Source: UBA4744 sp963718995
Lineage (GTDB): Bacteria > Actinomycetota > Acidimicrobiia > Spongiisociales > UBA4744
Direction of reading: 5' to 3'
Assembly: GCA_963718995.1 (NCBI GenBank)
Contig: CAVRAP010000015.1
Coordinates: 62,001 to 126,000, forward strand
DNA: 64,000 nucleotides
Shown piece after piece: positions 18,177-26,454 of the stretch. The notes under the pieces were generated by a model. That model did no database searches, was not told the DNA's origin, and worked only from the letters and a program-made list of their open reading frames with translations. The translations under genes and the position numbers were made by a program. Every line of letters starts with the position of its first letter. The stretch's first letter is position 1.

Positions 18177-19277
18177 CTAGGGGGTGACTTCAAAGCCGAG
18201 ACGTTCGAACACCCTCCCGTTCACCTGAATCTCCACGAAATGCGGCCCCGAAAGGATCGCTCTGGTCGACAGCGGCTGCAGGCTGATCTTCCTCCGCAGT
18301 GCGACGTGGTCTCCCCCGGCCAGCTCGACCACTTTGCCTTTGAATACCTTGCGAGACCCGGTGCCGGACACGTTTTGGAACTCAATGGCGAAGTCGATCA
18401 TCAACGGTTGGGGCGCCTCCCCGATTGCCGCTACCTCGAAGCTGAGGTGCACCGCTCCCCCGATACGGACGGTAGGGGGCACGACTCTTGCCTTGCGGAT
18501 GACTACCGCAGGTTCTGAGGAGAACCCCAAGAGGTCGAGAGCGCCCGGGTGGCCCTGCTTGAGAAGCGTGCGGAGAGCATGCTTGGTCAAGGCACCCGTC
18601 TGGCTGCTTCCGTCCTGCCAGGACGCGAGGAGATCAACAACAACTTTGGGATGATCCTTGGAGATGTCGTTGAGGCTGTTGGCAACGCTCCGTCGAACGT
18701 CAGCGGAGGAATCCCTCCGAAGTGCCGTGAGAATCGGCACGATCGGAGAAGGGTCGCGCGTCAGCGAGCGTAATCCCATCCCCCACGGCAGCCGGGGACG
18801 CGATCCTTCGCTGGCCAGCCGCCGTACCCGCCAGTCGTCGCTCCCGGCCCAGGTCATGAGCTGGCCAAACGTGCGGTCGGGATGGTGCTCGAGGAAAGGA
18901 CGGATCGCGAACTCGGCCGAAACCAGCTTGGTGAACTGCTCAAGGGCCGGCAGGGAATTATCAGGGTCATCGACTCCGAATTCCTCCACGAAGTCGTTGA
19001 ACGCCATCGCCGTGAACCCGAGTTCGTCCACTCCCGCCGCAGCCTGCCGCAGCAGCGTCAGCGCAGCCGGGTAATCGGCCGGAAGGTTGCGACGAAGCAC
19101 TACGGCCAGGTGCCGGATGCGCTGCTTCAACGCGCGGTCCGGCCATTCCCCATCGAACACCTGCGCAACGATCAGGTCTGGTTGCACGGCCGGGTAGACC
19201 GCCGCCACCGCCTCGGCCAGCCCGGCCACCGAGGGCAGGTCGATCAGGTCTTTGAGCAACGGTCGATCGGTCGTCAT
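18177..19277 (-). CDS. DNA alkylation repair protein, AlkD-like HEAT-repeat family
   Basis: The 366-residue protein (from ATG 19277) has helical HEAT-like repeats with the AlkD-family segment RTFGQLMTWAGSDDWRVRRLASEGSRPRLPW around residue 150, then RRDSSADVRRSVANSLNDIS and an all-beta C-terminal domain. Related proteins remove or recognise alkylated bases in DNA without base flipping. The C-terminal beta domain is found in the longer actinobacterial and proteobacterial variants of the family. A much longer ORF runs upstream but is a shadow of the YrdB gene on the other strand. Confidence 0.85.
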   Translation of the reverse strand: MTTDRPLLKDLIDLPSVAGLAEAVAAVYPAVQPDLIVAQVFDGEWPDRALKQRIRHLAVVLRRNLPADYPAALTLLRQAAAGVDELGFTAMAFNDFVEEFGVDDPDNSLPALEQFTKLVSAEFAIRPFLEHHPDRTFGQLMTWAGSDDWRVRRLASEGSRPRLPWGMGLRSLTRDPSPIVPILTALRRDSSADVRRSVANSLNDISKDHPKVVVDLLASWQDGSSQTGALTKHALRTLLKQGHPGALDLLGFSSEPAVVIRKARVVPPTVRIGGAVHLSFEVAAIGEAPQPLMIDFAIEFQNVSGTGSRKVFKGKVVELAGGDHVALRRKISLQPLSTRAILSGPHFVEIQVNGRVFERLGFEVTP

Positions 19278-19341
19278 GGATGGGAAGGCTACCGGAGGGT
19301 CGTCGGAGTACGTTGCGCGCAATCCGGGAGGCGGTGGCACA

Positions 19342-19689
19342 ATGCAATCCGTGAAATCGGCCAATCTCGCCCTGCGTTTCCTGCTCGAACTAGGCGCCCT
19401 GGCCGGCCTGGCGTACTGGGGATGGCAGACCGGGACCAATCCAGCCGTGCGATTCCTCCTGGCCGTCGGCGTACCGGTGAGCGCAGCAGCGATCTGGGGC
19501 CGGTTCATCAGTCCAAAAGCGCCCAACCGACTGGAGGACCCGGTCCGGGTGGCCGTCGAAATTGTCTTCTTCGCAGGGGCCGCGACGGCCCTGGCGGCGG
19601 CCGGGACAGCCACAACCGCAGCAATCTTTGGGTTGGCCGCTGCCGTCAGCCTGGTCCTGATGTTCGTGTTCGGCCAACGCGGCTCATGA
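19342..19689 (+). CDS. YrdB-family (DUF2568) small membrane protein
   Basis: The 115 residues contain four hydrophobic helices (ALRFLLELGALAGLAYWGW, AVRFLLAVGVPVSAAAIWG, AVEIVFFAGAATALAAAG, and a final LVLMFVFG). The motif WGRFISPKAPNRLEDPVR is the hallmark of the YrdB/DUF2568 family, whose function is unknown. GGGAGG lies 10 bases before ATG 19342. The gene diverges from the AlkD-like gene and overlaps the end of the convergent aldehyde dehydrogenase gene by 6 bases. Confidence 0.85.
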   Translation: MQSVKSANLALRFLLELGALAGLAYWGWQTGTNPAVRFLLAVGVPVSAAAIWGRFISPKAPNRLEDPVRVAVEIVFFAGAATALAAAGTATTAAIFGLAAAVSLVLMFVFGQRGS

Positions 19690-21054
19690 TGGCCGGGCAA
19701 CCACAACGGTCTTGGCGTTCATGAACTCCTTGATGCCGAGGTCGGCCAGTTCCCTGCCGTAACCGGACTGCTTGATCCCGCCAAATGGCAGACGGGGGTC
19801 GGAGGCGACCAGCGTATTGATCGCGACGTTCCCGGCCTCGATCCGCCCGGCCACCGCTTCAGCGCGGTCGGTGTCTCTCGAGAAGACGGCGGCGCCCAAA
19901 CCGAACTCGCTGTCGTTGGCGACGGCAATCGCCTCGTCTTCGCCGCCGACCAGGGTGACGGCCGCGACCGGGCCAAACATTTCTTCGTGGTAGGCGGGCA
20001 TGCCTTTGCCAACACCGGTCAGCACCGTGGCGGGGTAGTACGCGCCGGGTCCTGGAGGGATCGCACCACCTAGTTCGAGCCTCGCTCCGGCCGTGACACT
20101 GTCCAGGACCTGTTGATGGAGCTCGTCACGCAAATCCACCCGCGCCTGCGGCCCGATGTCTGTATCCGGATCCAACGGATCGCCCATCTTTTTGGAAGCC
20201 ATCCCTGCAATGAGTTTCTCCGTGAACTCAGCACCGACGCTTTCGTGGACGATGAAGCGCTTCGCCGCAATGCAGCTCTGGCCACCGTTGAGCAGACGGC
20301 TGGTCGCGCAGGTGGTGGCAGCCAGATCGAGGTCCGCATCCTCGAGAACGAGGTAGGGATCACTCCCGCCCAGTTCCAGAACGGTCTTCTTGAGATGCAG
20401 GCCGGCTGCCGCCGCTACCGCCGCCCCTGCCGGACCCGATCCGGTCAACGTGGCAGCCCGGACGAGCGGATGGGCGACGACCGGCTCTACCCGGGACGAA
20501 GGGATCAACAGGGTCCGGAACAACCCCTCCGGAAGACCGGCCGCTAGAAAGATGTCCTCGATGGCAAGGGCGCAACCGGAGACGTTGGAGGAGTGCTTGA
20601 GCAGCCCGGCGTTGCCCGCCATGAGGGCCGGGGCCGCAAATCGGAACACCTGCCACAGCGGAAAGTTCCACGGCATGACTGCCAGGATCACCCCGAGTCG
20701 CTGATACGTGACATAACTCTTCGCCGCCTCCGTCTCGATGATGACGTCGCGCAGGTACTGCTCAGCATTCTCGGCGTAGTGCCTGCAGACCCATGCGCAT
20801 TTCCTTGCCTCCGCCGTGCCCTGAGCAACCGGCTTGCCCATCTCGCGTGCCATCAGATTTGCCAGGTCGTCGGCTCGCTGCTCCAGGAGGTCACCTGCCC
20901 TATCCAGGACCGCCGCTCGTGCTCCGAATTCGAGCTGACTCCAGGAGCGGGAGGTTTGGTCGGCGATCTCAACGAAGCGATCTACCTCCTCGGGTTGGTG
21001 TTCCCGGTACTCGGCTACCAGTTCCCCGGTCGCGGGATTGATCGACTGCAGCAA
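19684..21054 (-). CDS. NAD(P)-dependent aldehyde dehydrogenase, succinate-semialdehyde dehydrogenase type
   Basis: The 456-residue enzyme has the aldehyde dehydrogenase landmarks: PWNFPLWQVFRFAAPALMAGN (cofactor site), TGSGPAGAAV, catalytic Glu in LELGGSDP, catalytic Cys in NGGQSCIAAKR, and EMFGPVAAV. Length and the INPATGE opening match the GabD2/Sad type that oxidises succinate semialdehyde to succinate. TTG 21054 is preferred because GGAGG lies 6 bases upstream and it starts the conserved INPATGE strand; the longer frame from 21141 adds a sequence with no family match. Confidence 0.9.
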   Translation of the reverse strand: MLQSINPATGELVAEYREHQPEEVDRFVEIADQTSRSWSQLEFGARAAVLDRAGDLLEQRADDLANLMAREMGKPVAQGTAEARKCAWVCRHYAENAEQYLRDVIIETEAAKSYVTYQRLGVILAVMPWNFPLWQVFRFAAPALMAGNAGLLKHSSNVSGCALAIEDIFLAAGLPEGLFRTLLIPSSRVEPVVAHPLVRAATLTGSGPAGAAVAAAAGLHLKKTVLELGGSDPYLVLEDADLDLAATTCATSRLLNGGQSCIAAKRFIVHESVGAEFTEKLIAGMASKKMGDPLDPDTDIGPQARVDLRDELHQQVLDSVTAGARLELGGAIPPGPGAYYPATVLTGVGKGMPAYHEEMFGPVAAVTLVGGEDEAIAVANDSEFGLGAAVFSRDTDRAEAVAGRIEAGNVAINTLVASDPRLPFGGIKQSGYGRELADLGIKEFMNAKTVVVARPS

Positions 21055-21169
21055 CTCTGGCCTCCAGCTCTGCGATGGTCCATGGACCGTGTGCGATCCC
21101 CAGGCTATCCATCCCGGTTGACCCGCGTTCGACGAGCGCACGACAACAACTGGAGGGCCGAAACCCCAT

Positions 21170-21191
21170 CGAACATATGTTCGGTTAGTAT
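21170..21191 (+). promoter_or_regulatory. LexA (SOS) box and -10 element of dinB
   Basis: CGAACATATGTTCG at 21170-21183 is a perfect palindrome matching the Gram-positive LexA consensus CGAAC-N4-GTTCG. TAGTAT (21186-21191) follows immediately and ends 6 bases before the ATG of dinB, so LexA would block RNA polymerase and the message would be leaderless. Confidence 0.9.
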
Positions 21192-21197
21192 GTGTTT

Positions 21198-22448
21198 ATG
21201 GCTGCTGCCGGGGCCACCATCCTGCACGCTGATCTCGACGCCTTCTATGCGTCGGTAGAACAGCTCCTCGATCCGACGCTTCGGGGAAAGCCCATCGCGG
21301 TCGGTGGCGGCGTGGTGCTGGCCGCCTCCTACGAAGCCAAGAAATACGGCGTACGTGGGGGGATGGGGGGACGCCTGGCCCGGGAACTGTGCCCCGACCT
21401 GAAGTTTGTCGGAGGTCACTTCGCAGAGTATCAACGCCTCGGCGATCAGGTCATCGACATCATGCGGGACTTCACGCCCCTGGTCGAGAGGATCTCAATC
21501 GACGAGGCCTTCCTCGAGGTGGCCGGCTCGGTGCATCTCTTCGGATCACCGCAGAAGATCGCCGTCGACATCCGGCGCCGCACCCGCGAGGAGGCAGGAC
21601 TTCCCGTCTCCGTGGGGGTGGCCCGTACCAAGCATCTCGCCAAGATCGCTTCGCAGGTAGCCAAACCCGACGGATTCATCGTCGTGGAACCGGAAGATGA
21701 GCTGGACTTCCTTCACCCTCTACCGGTGGAACTCATGTGGGGGGTCGGTCCGGTTACGCAGGCGCGACTGGCCGAGCGAGGTATCCGGACGATCGGGGAC
21801 CTGGCCGCCACGCCGGGCCGTTCGCTCGAGAACCTGCTGGGACGAGCAGTTGGCACCAAGCTCGGCTCACTGGCCTGGAATCAGGACCCCCGCAACATTG
21901 AAACAACCCGCCGGGCCGGGTCGGTCGGCGCACAGTCGGCACTGGGGCGAAAGGACATATCACCGGACCTCATCCGGATGACGCTGCGGCACCTAGCCGA
22001 CCGGGTTGCGACCCGCTTGCGAGCCAAGGAGCGAGCGGGGAAGACCATCACGGTCAGGGTTCGGTTTGCAGAAATGCAGTCGGTCTCTCGATCGGTCACC
22101 CTTCCGGCGGCCATCTCGGCCACTCCCATTCTCGCCGAGGTGGCGCACTCGCTGGTCATGACGGCCCTGAATGACCACCAACAAGAGCGGGTGATCACGC
22201 TGCTGGCCATCTCGGTTTCGCAACTGGTCTACGAGGCAGCCCTCCAACTCGAACTTCCCATCGACATAGGTGAAGAGAAACAGCGCCCCGGTACCGCCGC
22301 CGGGGCCGCCCGATGGGCCCTGGACCGGTCGGTCGACGGTGTTCGCGATCGATTTGGACGGACGTCGGTTGGCTATGCCTCGGTTGCCCTGTCCAAGACG
22401 GGCGCGGTGCCCGACGAGTTTCGAGAACTGGCCGAGAAGGACGGATGA
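21198..22448 (+). CDS. dinB: DNA polymerase IV (DinB), SOS-regulated
   Basis: A Y-family translesion polymerase of 416 residues. Visible: ILHADLDAFYASVEQ (metal-binding Asp), KPIAVGGGVVLAASYEAKKYGVR, SIDEAFLEV with the second catalytic acidic pair, GVARTKHLAKIAS, the helix-hairpin-helix thumb, and a C-terminal little-finger domain. The gene lies directly under a perfect LexA box. The C-terminus shows no clear clamp-binding QLxLF motif; VSQLVYEAALQLEL may substitute. ATG 21198 is used rather than GTG 21192 because it sits 6 bases after the -10 element. Confidence 0.95.
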   Translation: MAAAGATILHADLDAFYASVEQLLDPTLRGKPIAVGGGVVLAASYEAKKYGVRGGMGGRLARELCPDLKFVGGHFAEYQRLGDQVIDIMRDFTPLVERISIDEAFLEVAGSVHLFGSPQKIAVDIRRRTREEAGLPVSVGVARTKHLAKIASQVAKPDGFIVVEPEDELDFLHPLPVELMWGVGPVTQARLAERGIRTIGDLAATPGRSLENLLGRAVGTKLGSLAWNQDPRNIETTRRAGSVGAQSALGRKDISPDLIRMTLRHLADRVATRLRAKERAGKTITVRVRFAEMQSVSRSVTLPAAISATPILAEVAHSLVMTALNDHQQERVITLLAISVSQLVYEAALQLELPIDIGEEKQRPGTAAGAARWALDRSVDGVRDRFGRTSVGYASVALSKTGAVPDEFRELAEKDG

Positions 22449-22455
22449 AGAGCAC

Positions 22456-23256
22456 TCAGATTTCGCCACCGAGTTGTGCGTAGGTTCGTTCAACAACGAA
22501 ACGACCGACCCCGGCGGGAAAGGGACCGTCCGCAATGTCGACATCCTGCGCCGGCACGCCTTCTTCGAACCCTGCCCGGGCGAGGTTGATCATGCCCACG
22601 ATGTCGTCTCGTTGTTGAACGACGAAGGCTCGATCAACCGGATCACCATGGCCGGGGACCACCGGACCCCTCACCTGGTCCAGCACCCCTTCGAGCGCTT
22701 CGGGCCAGTCGAGAGGAAAGGAGTCATCGAAGGAAGGCGGAGCCGCTTGTTCGATGAGATCGCCTGCGAACAAGACGTCCCCGACGCCCACCGTGATATC
22801 ACTGTCCGTATGCCCGCGCCCGTGATACCTGAGATCGACCGACCGCCCAACATCGAGCGACACCCTTTCCGAAAAGGTGTGCTCCGGAGGAACGATCTCG
22901 ACCTCGCGGACAACCTGGTGGTACTCGACCGGGAGCTGGGCGATGACCCGGCGACGCGCTTGCTCCCCGTGCTCGAGCAGACGCAGCCGGGTATTGGAAT
23001 GGCCCCACAGTTCGGCAGTTCGGAACATCGCATTCCCCCAGCAGTGGTCCCAGTGGTAATGGGTGTTGACGACCCAGCGGACCGGTAGGTCGGTCAGTCC
23101 GGCGAGATCTTCGATCAGCTCGCGGGCCTGTTCGTGAGTGGCACGCGTGTCGACGATCAGCACCCCGTCGTCACCGACGATCGCCCCGATGGTGATAGAA
23201 AGCCATGCGTACCGGCGGACAAATACGCCGTCTCCGACTTCGTTCCAGTTCGTCAT
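22456..23256 (-). CDS. Metallo-beta-lactamase-fold hydrolase
   Basis: The 266-residue cytosolic protein has the zinc motif NTHYHWDH, the GRGHTDSDITV histidine, FAGDL aspartate and PGHGDP histidine. The pattern is that of lactonase/glyoxalase-II-like hydrolases. No signal peptide is present. It starts 9 bases after the stop of the NERD gene on the same strand, so EamA, NERD and this gene may be co-transcribed. Its stop is only 7 bases from that of the convergent dinB. Confidence 0.9.
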   Translation of the reverse strand: MTNWNEVGDGVFVRRYAWLSITIGAIVGDDGVLIVDTRATHEQARELIEDLAGLTDLPVRWVVNTHYHWDHCWGNAMFRTAELWGHSNTRLRLLEHGEQARRRVIAQLPVEYHQVVREVEIVPPEHTFSERVSLDVGRSVDLRYHGRGHTDSDITVGVGDVLFAGDLIEQAAPPSFDDSFPLDWPEALEGVLDQVRGPVVPGHGDPVDRAFVVQQRDDIVGMINLARAGFEEGVPAQDVDIADGPFPAGVGRFVVERTYAQLGGEI

Positions 23257-23265
23257 GCACTACTT

Positions 23266-23838
23266 CTAGCGCACCATGCCCTCGAGAGCATCCAAAACGC
23301 TCTTGGCTCCACCCCACGTGAGCCGCCGCCCATCGTCGCGCAGCAGGAACTCGGTCAGCTCTTCGAGGAGGACCACCGGAAGGCCGTCGACCTCCCGGCC
23401 GGTGAGGTCGGCTCCCATAACGGCCAGGACAGGTTGGACCTCAACGCCGATCCTTCCTTCCAAGGTGCGCGCCCGGCGCATCGCCTGTTCCACGAGCCGG
23501 TTATTGCGCCGCCCGCCGGCGTAGAGGCCTCTGGTGTTCGCCACCACCGTCCCGGCATTGATGCTCATCTCGACAATGAAGACACCACGCGGGCCTGTTA
23601 CCACGTAGTCAAGGCTCTCATCCGCCAGGTTGATGGCATGAAACACACGCCAGCCCCGTGGAAGGCCACCCAATGCTTTGGAGACCTGTGAGTCGCTGCG
23701 ATATCCCGTAACCCTGGCTCGTAGGTCGGCACCCGTCTCCCGGCCGGACAGCATTCCCCCCACCACTCCCAGAGCGCCCTTAAGCCAGAGCTTCCCTGGT
23801 GTACCGCGCTCGGTTGCCATCGCACCAAGCATCGGCAT
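23266..23838 (-). CDS. NERD (nuclease-related) domain protein
   Basis: The 190-residue protein matches the NERD pattern in its second half: GWRVFHAINL...DYVVTGPRGVFIVEMSINAG, with the acidic residue in the VFIVE strand, and a following RNNRLVEQAMRRARTLE helix. NERD domains resemble restriction-endonuclease folds. Here Glu replaces the usual catalytic D-x-E-x-K pattern only partly, so activity is uncertain. Start choice is loose: three in-frame ATGs (23838, 23832, 23820) lie just after the end of the EamA gene and none has a clear ribosome-binding site. Confidence 0.7.
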   Translation of the reverse strand: MPMLGAMATERGTPGKLWLKGALGVVGGMLSGRETGADLRARVTGYRSDSQVSKALGGLPRGWRVFHAINLADESLDYVVTGPRGVFIVEMSINAGTVVANTRGLYAGGRRNNRLVEQAMRRARTLEGRIGVEVQPVLAVMGADLTGREVDGLPVVLLEELTEFLLRDDGRRLTWGGAKSVLDALEGMVR

Positions 23839-23852
23839 GGCAGCTGCGGGCT

Positions 23853-24722
23853 TTAGCCGGCCACCGGTTGTTCGGCCGAAAGCGCCGCAGGGCTCTGCAG
23901 TCCCGCAGCAGCTCCTGCAATCAGGACGAGGGTGACACCCAGCCAGGTGACCACATCGCCGCTTTCGCCCAAGAACAATGCAGCCCACACAACGGCCGAG
24001 GCAGGCTCCATGTAGCTGAGAACCGCAACCGTCGCGACCGGAAGAGCGGCAACGCTCCTCCAATACACATAGCCCGCCAACCCGGTGAGCAGCCCGCCGA
24101 GTATCAAGAGTTGCCACCAGGATTCGACGGCCTCCGGGAAGGCGCTCACTGCCCACGGAATCATGAGCAGCGCGGCCACGGTCGTCTCCAACGTGGCCAA
24201 GCGGAGCGGCCCGATCTGTTGGGCAATCGGCTTCCCGACCAGGACCAGACCGGCGAAGCTGGCGGCGGCCAGCAACCCCGAGACCACTCCCTCGCTGGTG
24301 GCGCCTTCTCCGGGCCTGGCAACGAGAAGAACTCCTGCGAGAGCAACGGCCAACGCGAGAGCGGAACGTCGCTGAAGGACTTCCCCGAGGACTACCGGCG
24401 CCAGTGTCGCCATCGCCACAGGCGCCAGGTACACCAGAACAAGAGCTATGGCCACCGTGGTTGTGTTGAGCGACCAGAAGAACGCGACCCAGTGAAAGGC
24501 GAGCAGCGCTCCAAGTCCGACGACTCGCAGCCACTGCGACGCTCCCAACCGGGGGACCCCGCGACTCAGGAGAACTACCAGGAGCGGCAGGGCTCCCAGC
24601 AGGAGCCGCATCGCCACCAATTGCTGGGTCGAGAGCTCGACCGAGCGAACGATCAGAGGGATCGTCCCCCAGGCGGCTGTGAGGACGGCCAAAGAGACCA
24701 TGGCACTCGAGCGGGATGGCAT
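23853..24722 (-). CDS. EamA/DMT-family transporter
   Basis: The 289-residue protein has ten predicted membrane helices arranged as two EamA repeats, with conserved ends such as AAWGTIPLIVRS and YWRSVAALPVATVAVLSYMEPASAVVWAALFLGE, the repeat-2 signature of drug/metabolite exporters. Substrates of the family include amino acids and metabolites; none can be assigned here. TATCCT (24730-24735) ends 7 bases before the ATG, with no ribosome-binding site, so translation is probably leaderless. Confidence 0.9.
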   Translation of the reverse strand: MPSRSSAMVSLAVLTAAWGTIPLIVRSVELSTQQLVAMRLLLGALPLLVVLLSRGVPRLGASQWLRVVGLGALLAFHWVAFFWSLNTTTVAIALVLVYLAPVAMATLAPVVLGEVLQRRSALALAVALAGVLLVARPGEGATSEGVVSGLLAAASFAGLVLVGKPIAQQIGPLRLATLETTVAALLMIPWAVSAFPEAVESWWQLLILGGLLTGLAGYVYWRSVAALPVATVAVLSYMEPASAVVWAALFLGESGDVVTWLGVTLVLIAGAAAGLQSPAALSAEQPVAG

Positions 24723-24938
24723 GCCGAAGAGGATATCGGGGAATGTCGCGGAGGGGATCGCGCACGAACCCGGTGATGGGAGAACCCGGCACGAGGCTCT
24801 CGGAAAAATTGCCCCTCAAGAAACCTCGAGCAGAATCCGATAGCTGAAGTACAAGTTCTCGCCCGGTCTCATGCACGCCGAGGCAATACGGAGTTCCCCC
24901 TTCCTCCGACTCTTCCCGAGAGGACCGGACGAGAACGA

Positions 24939-24975
24939 GAGACCCCCTCGTCGGCGGAGGGGGTCTCGACTTTTT
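24939..24975. terminator. Strong GC-rich hairpin with T-run, likely bidirectional
   Basis: Arms GAGACCCCCTC (24939-24949) and GAGGGGGTCTC (24957-24967) pair perfectly around a 7-base loop. TTTTT follows at 24971-24975 on the plus strand. It stands directly after the minus-strand cDPGS-like gene (stop at 24983), for which the A-run and stem read into a pyrimidine-rich stretch. Confidence 0.75.
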
Positions 24976-24982
24976 CGGGTAT

Positions 24983-26323
24983 CTAGGTCAGGCCGTGTTC
25001 AGCTGAGAAGGCTCCGAGCAGGTCTGTGAGATCGGGTTTGGTCACCTCTTCCAGATCGTAGAAGACCCGGGTGTTCGGCTTCTTGATGTCGACGATCCGG
25101 TTGAGGTCGATGGGCGTTGCGACTACCACTGCATCGCAATCAGTCGCGTTGATCGTCGCCTCGAGATCGCGCAGTTGCACTTCGCCGTATCCCATGGCGG
25201 GGAGGATCGTCCCGATGTCGGGGTAGATCTCGAAGGTCTCTCGCAACCGCCCGACCAGGAACGGACGGGGATCGACCAGTTCCGAGGCGCCATGTCGCTG
25301 AGCGGCCACCACCCCGGCCCCGATTTTCATCCCCCCGTGGGTCAGGGTCGGACCGTCTTCAATCACGAGTACTCGCTTGCCTCGCACCATCTCGGGATCG
25401 TCGATCCGCACCGTCGAAGAGGCCTCGACGATTACTGCGTTCGGGTTGAGGGCGACGACATTGGCCCGCACCGTCGCCACCCCTTCGGGATCAGCACTGT
25501 CCACCTTGTTGATAACCACAACATCTGCCATGCGAACGTTGACTTCGCCGGGGAAGTACCGAAGCTCATGGCCGGGTCGATGGGGATCGGCCACGGTGAT
25601 CAGGAGATCGGGTTTGAAGAAGGAGAAGTCGTTGTTGCCACCGTCCCAGATGATCACATCGCAACCGGCGGGGTCCTTCTCAGCGGCCCGGAGGATGGCC
25701 TCATAGTCAACGCCCGCATAGATCACGTTGCCGCGCACGATGTGCGGTTCGTACTCTTCCATCTCCTCAATGGTGCAGTCGTGCTTCTCGAGGTCTGCCA
25801 GTTCGGCGAACCGCTGCACCTTCTGCGCGACGAGGTTCCCGTACGGCATCGGGTGACGGACGGCGACCACCTTGAGACCCTGAGCCATGAGGATCTCGAT
25901 CACGCGCCGCGAAGTCTGACTCTTCCCGGAGCCGGTCCGGACGGCGCACACGGAGACAACCGGCTTGGTACTGGGAAGCTGGGTGTCATCCGGTCCCAGC
26001 ATCGTGAAGGAAGCTCCGGCCGCTTGGACGATCGCTCCAACGCCCATGACATGGTGGTACGAGACATCACTGTAGGAAAACACGCACTCATCAACGTGTA
26101 GCTCCTTGATGAGGCGTGGAAGTTCCTCCTGGGCATGAATCGCGATGCCATCGGGGTACAAGGGGCCAGCGAGTTCTGCTGGGTAGCGGCGGCCTTCGAT
26201 GTCCGGGATCTGCGTGGCGGTGAAGGCCACCACCTTGGACGATTGGTCACCCCGGTAGCGGGTGTTGAAGTTGTGAAAGTCTCGCCCGGCCGCTCCGATG
26301 ATGATCACGCTGCGCTGTGCCAC
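24983..26323 (-). CDS. Cyclic 2,3-diphosphoglycerate synthase-like GTPase
   Basis: The 446 residues fit the cDPG-synthetase-related family: a Rossmann-like start (RSVIIIGAAGRDFHNFN), the early YPDGIAIH segment, a P-loop (RTGSGKSQTSR near residue 130), a nucleotide-binding WDGGNNDFSFFKPDLLI region, INKVD (NKxD-type), and the HGGMKIGAGVVAA segment. The archaeal enzyme closes 2,3-diphosphoglycerate to the cyclic compound, a thermoprotectant in methanogens. Bacterial relatives, including actinobacterial ones, are common but mostly unproven. GTG 26323 has AGGAG 6 bases upstream. The gene is divergent from the patatin gene. Confidence 0.88.
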   Translation of the reverse strand: MAQRSVIIIGAAGRDFHNFNTRYRGDQSSKVVAFTATQIPDIEGRRYPAELAGPLYPDGIAIHAQEELPRLIKELHVDECVFSYSDVSYHHVMGVGAIVQAAGASFTMLGPDDTQLPSTKPVVSVCAVRTGSGKSQTSRRVIEILMAQGLKVVAVRHPMPYGNLVAQKVQRFAELADLEKHDCTIEEMEEYEPHIVRGNVIYAGVDYEAILRAAEKDPAGCDVIIWDGGNNDFSFFKPDLLITVADPHRPGHELRYFPGEVNVRMADVVVINKVDSADPEGVATVRANVVALNPNAVIVEASSTVRIDDPEMVRGKRVLVIEDGPTLTHGGMKIGAGVVAAQRHGASELVDPRPFLVGRLRETFEIYPDIGTILPAMGYGEVQLRDLEATINATDCDAVVVATPIDLNRIVDIKKPNTRVFYDLEEVTKPDLTDLLGAFSAEHGLT

Positions 26324-26454
26324 TCACTGCTCCTATCGATGTTGCCGATCGCCACCCACCTTTGTGGCCTATTCAAGCCTTGCATATTTGACGCCCGACC
26401 GCGCCGTCGGTCCCATTGGGTAGGTTTTGAGAGTCGACCAGGCAGAGGAGCAGC

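Noticed and set aside
23839..24876. Long N-terminal part of the NERD ORF
   Set aside because: This portion is a shadow of the EamA transporter gene in another frame on the same strand.
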